Of a stretch of DNA of 64,000 nucleotides, positions 59,510 through 64,000 are shown in pieces. A program made the translations under genes and the position numbers. Every line of letters begins with the position of its first letter. The stretch's first letter is position 1. This stretch comes from Siphonodentalium dalli (lineage: Eukaryota > Mollusca > Scaphopoda > Gadilida > Siphonodentaliidae), in assembly GCA_032622095.1 (NCBI GenBank), contig CP136068.1, forward strand, positions 160,849,465 through 160,913,464. The letters run 5' to 3'. The notes beneath the pieces were generated by a model. That model ran no database searches and was not told where the DNA came from. It worked only from the letters and a program-made list of their open reading frames with translations.

Positions 59510-60740
59510 ATGTACAACGGTCATTTCTCCCGTGTATTTTCGTCCCATATATGCACAAAGGGCAAAGCTCGGCATGTCTCGGAGACAAGTATATATAACA
59601 TGCTGCTGTGCCCTACATCTACCAAATATAAATATGCACATAATTTCAATGCCTTTGAAAAATGGGCACCTGAGACGGGTAACTATGACTGGTGGTGCAA
59701 TCGAATGTCTTAAGTGGAAATTTTGGAACGCCCGCCCAATTCAGGACACCTTCGCCACACCCCTGCCGACGAACTGTTGGTCCGCTATTATGTAGTTTCG
59801 ATTCATGTTAAATATGTTGTATGTATCCAATATTTTGGCATATATTAAAATACAATGCAAAATTGTGTATATTTCGGGCAGAAATATGACAAAAATCCTG
59901 CAAATTAATACCACAACCCCCCTCCGAATCATACAAATTGCCCGAATGTTTACGTAATTTTCCAGAAAATGCACGAATTTCAAACTTGCAAAATGTCAGC
60001 CCCCGCCCCCGGCCCGTACGGATAATTATTCAGATGTCAATCATACGTTAGTTATAACAACCCAATTCAATCCAGTGTTGTCCTATAATTATGAAACAAT
60101 GTGCATGCCCATCACATGAAATTTGACAATTCTATTATGTTCCAAGCATATCTTCAATTCCACAATGTCCTATGTCGCTAATAAAGTATTCAAATAATTC
60201 CAGTTCAAAGTGGAAATATGACTATAATGCTTAAAATGAGATGTGACAACATGGAAGTTAAATACAGTGTGTTTCAACTAAAACGGACAAAAAAGAATAC
60301 CTGATATCTTCGCGAGAAGTGAAAATACGCCCACTATTAGAAGCATTATAAAATTCTGGTTTCAACGATACCAATATCTCATTTTCACCAAAAAGGTCAC
60401 TTAGGACAACCTGGAGATCAGGTCGCGAATTATAATTGATTATTATGGTCGAACACCAAATGTAAGATATAATCTATATCTATACATATACCAAAGGATT
60501 TCATTCTGTTGAACATTTACACAAAATAATTTATGTTATCCCGCTAAAAATGGAAGCAATATGAAATAAATAGATATAAAATTAAATATCAAACTATATT
60601 TTCTTTCATGTGTATAACTTCTCGTTCCAATTATTATATTTTATACAAACAACGAAGCACGAAGTAAAGTTGGTTACCTAATTCTGGAATAAATTGCTGA
60701 ATACAGATTGAACCACCGTATTGCGCTATTTGGAGCCGAT
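59510..60740. other. No gene recognised
   Basis: A C-rich stretch CCCCCGCCCCCGGCCCGTAC lies at about 60000. The final ~200 bp are the conserved intron flank of a TSP1 exon. Confidence 0.5.
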
Positions 60741-60746
60741 ACATAC

Positions 60747-60905
60747 CTGGACACGGTGTATTCAAATACTCCATCATCTCGCTGTGGCAATAATTCCCGC
60801 CAACGTTTGGTGGGGGACTGCTGGATGTTCTAGTTCGTATCCGGTTCCCCTGTCCACAACTGACGCTACATGCGCTATCTATCCATTCCGACCATGATCC
60901 ATTGA
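60747..60905 (-). CDS. TSP1 repeat exon 3 (decayed)
   Basis: A 159-bp phase 1-1 exon between ATTGTTCCAG|TC and TGTCCAG|GTATGT. It opens normally (NGSWSEWIDSACSVSCGQG) but the third cysteine is serine (RTRTSSS), the fifth is tyrosine (MMEYLNTPC), and three residues are deleted after YCH relative to its sister at 63362. Splice sites and frame are intact. It may be a redundant repeat losing constraint, or one with an unusual disulphide set. Confidence 0.75.
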
Positions 60906-61501
60906 CTGGAACAATATACTACAATGTGATCATTACAACAACAAGCAGAAATATTGCCAGTACAAGCGCACACAAAACAAACTACATGTCGATAATATCC
61001 GTGAAGTATTTTCTTGAACACGACAAATGGAATGATAAAAAATGTCCACAGTTCCCAATATTTATAACCATGTTCTGGCTGACAACTAATTAAAGCGCAA
61101 TTGTACGTACATTGTGAATTTCGAATTTGAACAGTGTAATTCAGGTTTTGTGGCATTATCTTAGATGTGGGTCATCAGTAAAATAATAACATGCTTTTCA
61201 AACTGGCAGCGGATGTGCATAACACTGATGTGAGTTAGACAGAGGGCCAGTAACACAATTATAGTGAAGCTGTGTTCCGACCATCGATTGGAGGTGAGGT
61301 ACAAGGTACGTTAAGTGATATTCAATAGATATAATATACAGCATCAAACAATATTTTGTAACTAATTTTGGAACTGCCCTTTTCAAAGTATTATTTCATT
61401 GAATCTTGAGCAAAGTAAATTCAAATTGGTTTCATAACAGAAAATGGCATGCTGAACCAATCTTTAGCCACCATAGTGATCTATTTTGAGTAAATAAATA
61501 C

Positions 61502-61669
61502 CTGGACATGGCGTATTCGAGCAATCGATAATGTCAGTATGGTTACCGGGACAGTAAGTCCCTCCACGACTTGGTGCGGGACTGGTGCACGTTCTATTTC
61601 GACTCTGGGTGCCGTAGCCGCAGCTAACACTGCATGCACTGGAGGCCCATTCCGCCCAAGAACCATCAA
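61502..61669 (-). CDS. TSP1 repeat exon 2
   Basis: A 168-bp phase 1-1 exon from TTAATTTCCAG|TT to TGTCCAG|GTATTT. The repeat is intact: DGSWAEWASSACSVSCGYG, SRNRTCTS, GTYCPGNHTDIIDC, NTPCP, with all six cysteines and both glycosylation motifs (WxxW, CxxSC). The flanking intron matches that of the exon at 52046, including CTTTAGCCACC just downstream. Confidence 0.85.
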
Positions 61670-61841
61670 CTGGAAATTAACGAGAGAAAAAAAACAGTTT
61701 ACATATCACATTGTTATCAGTGAGAACATCAGCTTGAACCATGTCGTAAACATAACTATAATCGCCCATATGTCCGTGAGTTTCAATCAAATATCTTTCA
61801 GTCTATATATTCAACCAATAAGCTACAGAGTATGGCCCCGA

Positions 61842-61872
61842 GTCGGGGCCCCGAGTCGGGGCCCCCGACGGT
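61842..61872. repeat. GC-rich double palindrome
   Basis: CCCCGAGTCGGGG occurs twice in a row, making a 28-bp nested palindrome in AT-rich intron sequence. It is not present in the equivalent intron at about 52350. Confidence 0.8.
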
Positions 61873-63361
61873 CAATACGGTAAGGTACTCATTGCATTAC
61901 GCCGTCCATCGCTGGCGAAGCTGGATAGAACCCCGGCAAGCGCGCGATACACGCAAAGGAAATGTAACCAGATGTGTAAACCTTGGCAAGTGTGTCAGTT
62001 ATTTGCCAGGGGAGGTGGGTGGTTTTTACACGCGGATGTTGTGTGGCTCCTGTTGAAATTAACCCGCTGTGTTCTTGCACCCGTAAATCTGATAACGACG
62101 TGACATGGCCTGATACAACAATAAGCACCAACCAGCTACAGAGTCGACTGGAAATTGTAACGACAAAGTCGTTTAAACTCATTTGTATATTCGATCATAT
62201 TGTGTTATATTGCCTGTCTACGAGAACCACATTTTAGTTGTTAGTTACAGATATTTTTATTGCCAATATATACAAGGACCATGGGTTTCGGCTTATACAC
62301 CCCTTCATGTATGACATAAATTCACGGCACCGCACTAGTTAGTGACTATTAACAATTGGATATGCAAATGGTGAAATACAATTACATATACGAATAGAAA
62401 TTCATGATTAGTTATCTCTTCCAGGAGGTACCTTCATCAGTATCAACAGTATTTGCTATGATACTTTATGATCACGTTTTGTGCAAATTTGTATCCAAAG
62501 AGAAAGAAATGAGCCATAATTAGATACAAACACCTTACATGAAATAATTGACGTTAAAACATGTTTAGAATTCCAGGACATTATGCATTTTATACAATAA
62601 CTCTTACCGTCTGCAAAACAAAACATTATTGGATGCTGTATCAGAGTTGCAATAATCAAAACGGGAATCAGCGACTGGAACCGAATGACTTCGCAGAGTA
62701 CCCACAGCACACAGTTTCCTGACAGTGAGCGCAATGTCTAACCGAAAAACAGTTTGTTTTGGAAATTAAACTATGGATAGCTAGGCATATTGATTCGTTT
62801 TCGGCATGGCATTGGCGTTGCCAAGCAATAAATGGTCGAGTGGTGGTGTATCGCTGATATTATATAAGCTTCTAACGATTTATGTTCTTGTTCGTTCTGC
62901 ACCATAGCCTCATAATGGATGTTCTGGCTAACATGTAGCCCAACCTCAAATGGTTTGAAGTCGTCATCTCAGCCACAGTTTTCAGTATTATATAGCAAAA
63001 CACATTTAAAATGTATTTGGGCTTCAGACTGCCAATGAAAGCAACATACTTTATTCTGCCGAATGATGGTCGAACACAAAATGTGACATCGATTATAGAC
63101 ATATACCAACAGGATGTATTTGTCTTATTGAAATTTTGCAAAAATAAATTACGTTTTCCCGATAAAGCATTGAAGCAACAATAAATAAATGGATATAAAA
63201 TTCATATCTACAAAATTAGTCTCTCGTGTGTAACCTCTCGTTCAAATTGTTTTATTTTATAGAAAACCTTAGCAAGAAGTAGAGTTGGTTACCTAAATCA
63301 GGCATAAATTTATAAATAAAGCTGTAACCACCGTAATGCTCTATTTACAGTCGATACATAC

Positions 63362-63529
63362 CTGGACACGGTGTATTCAAACATTCCATCATCTCACTAT
63401 GGTTACCATGACAATAGTTCCCGCTATGTCTTGGTTTGGGGCTGCTGCATGTTCTAGATCGAATCCGGTGTCCGTGTCCACAGCTGGCGCTACATGCGCT
63501 GTCTACCCATTCCGACCATTTACCATCGA
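63362..63529 (-). CDS. TSP1 repeat exon 1
   Basis: A 168-bp phase 1-1 exon from ATTGTTCCAG|TC to TGTCCAG|GTATGT. The peptide DGKWSEWVDSACSASCGHG, IRSRTCSS, GNYCHGNHSEMMEC, NTPCP has the full six-cysteine TSP1 pattern. It is the closest relative of the decayed exon at 60747. It is first in transcription order within the window; further TSP1 exons could lie beyond the right edge. Confidence 0.85.
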
Positions 63530-63667
63530 CTGGAACAATTTAGAACGGTGGTAACATAACGTAAGAAACACAAGTCTTGCCAGTGGTAGTCGTTCAGTAC
63601 AAACAGCAAACCCAGTAAATACAAACTACCTATATATAATATCTCATATATATTTTGAAGACCTCTG

Positions 63668-63690
63668 TATGTCTGTCTGTCTGTCTGTTT
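63668..63690. repeat. (CTGT)n microsatellite
   Basis: Short run of GTCTGTCTGTCTGTCTG. Confidence 0.8.
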
Positions 63691-63719
63691 GTCATTTATA
63701 CAAATCTTCGATTCTCGAC

Positions 63720-64000
63720 AGATCGGGACGAAACTTGGTACGTGTATGTAGTTTGACCAGGCGGTGGACGTTGTCGTATTGGCGAGCCCGTGCGGCGCCC
63801 GTGCAGCGCATGCGCAGACGAGATATCGGAAACGGGTGGAGCTATCGACTTGAAATTTGCTATGTCAATGTATCTTGCCCCGGATACGAATTTTATCGGG
63901 TCGCCGAGCCCGTGTGACGCCAGATTCGCGCATGCGCAGACGAGATTTCGGAAACGGGTGGAGCTATCGACTTGAAACTTGGTTTTTGAATAGCCCGGAC
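63720..64000. repeat. ~130-bp direct repeat, at least 2 units, cut by the window edge
   Basis: GCGCATGCGCAGACGAGATA, TCGGAAACGGGTGGAGCTAT and CGACTTGAAA occur at about 63804 and again at about 63932. The repeat is more GC-rich than its surroundings. Confidence 0.8.

Larger units (their letters stand above)
60747..63529. repeat. Duplicated block B (TSP1 exons plus introns)
   Basis: The order of TSP1 exons and intronic landmarks mirrors block A at 50-54.4 kb. The exons fall in two subtypes: 60747 and 63362 share the flank GATACATACCTGGACACGGT, while 61502, 52046 and 50039 share AATAAATACCTG. Alternating B-A-B-A-A order suggests duplication of a two-exon unit. Confidence 0.75.

Noticed and set aside
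61481-61669. Open frame overlapping the TSP1 exon in another frame
   Set aside because: The TSP1 frame has domain residues, cysteines and splice borders; the overlapping frame has none. The equivalent shadow at 52025-52213 is rejected for the same reason.

Overview
The window looks like intron-rich, repeat-rich, AT-rich animal nuclear DNA. Nothing is bacterial: there are no long ORFs and no operons. Coding sequence appears as short exons with consensus AG/GT borders and matching codon phases. Most recognisable exons encode secreted or cell-surface modules: C-type lectin-like (CTLD), thrombospondin type 1 (TSP1), scavenger receptor cysteine-rich (SRCR), PAN/apple, and tentative galectin-like and CUB-like pieces. 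That repertoire, with dense small MITEs, minisatellites and LINE remnants, fits a lophotrochozoan, perhaps a bivalve mollusc. The species is a guess.

1-12 kb: a + strand CTLD gene end (exons 2567-2731 and 3614-3888) whose splice-donor region is tandemly repeated and split by an ORF1-only LINE remnant. A 54-bp minisatellite, a long foldback element, a TIR MITE, and 46-, ~95- and 49-bp tandem arrays follow. Two copies of a 0.4-kb TTAA-flanked MITE (603-1000, 11474-11873) carry 69-bp perfect-type hairpins at both ends.

12-32 kb: a galectin-like exon (minus, 12255-12453), a PAN exon with signal peptide (minus, 19624-19938), a CUB-like exon (minus, 27739-27869) and a broken PAN exon (plus, about 31149-31425). 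These sit among many palindromic foldbacks, further TTAA MITEs and a second TIR family built from the same hairpin modules.

32-36.2 kb: a GIY-YIG-type fragment, a decayed LINE reverse-transcriptase C-terminus (minus), and an almost perfect 1.5-kb tandem duplication containing that LINE and the first half of a MITE.

37.8-63.6 kb, minus strand: a chain of modular exons in transcription order: five TSP1 repeats, one SRCR domain and two CTLDs ending in a stop at 37836. Nearly every module boundary is phase 1, so the chain could splice into one mosaic receptor or lectin. It could equally be two or three neighbouring genes; no transcript evidence is available. The TSP1 exons lie in a duplicated block (about 50-54.4 kb versus 60-63.5 kb), and a 937-bp TTAA-flanked foldback sits in only one copy. 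Introns carry a decayed Ty3/gypsy fragment (plus), a retroposed poly(A) sequence with a 15-bp target duplication, GAT microsatellites and a TIR element embedded in a minisatellite (56.8-58.6 kb).

The most notable points are three unrelated MITE families all flanked by TTAA, hairpin modules shared between two TIR families, a repeated splice-donor mini-exon array, and the phase-1 TSP1/SRCR/CTLD exon chain.
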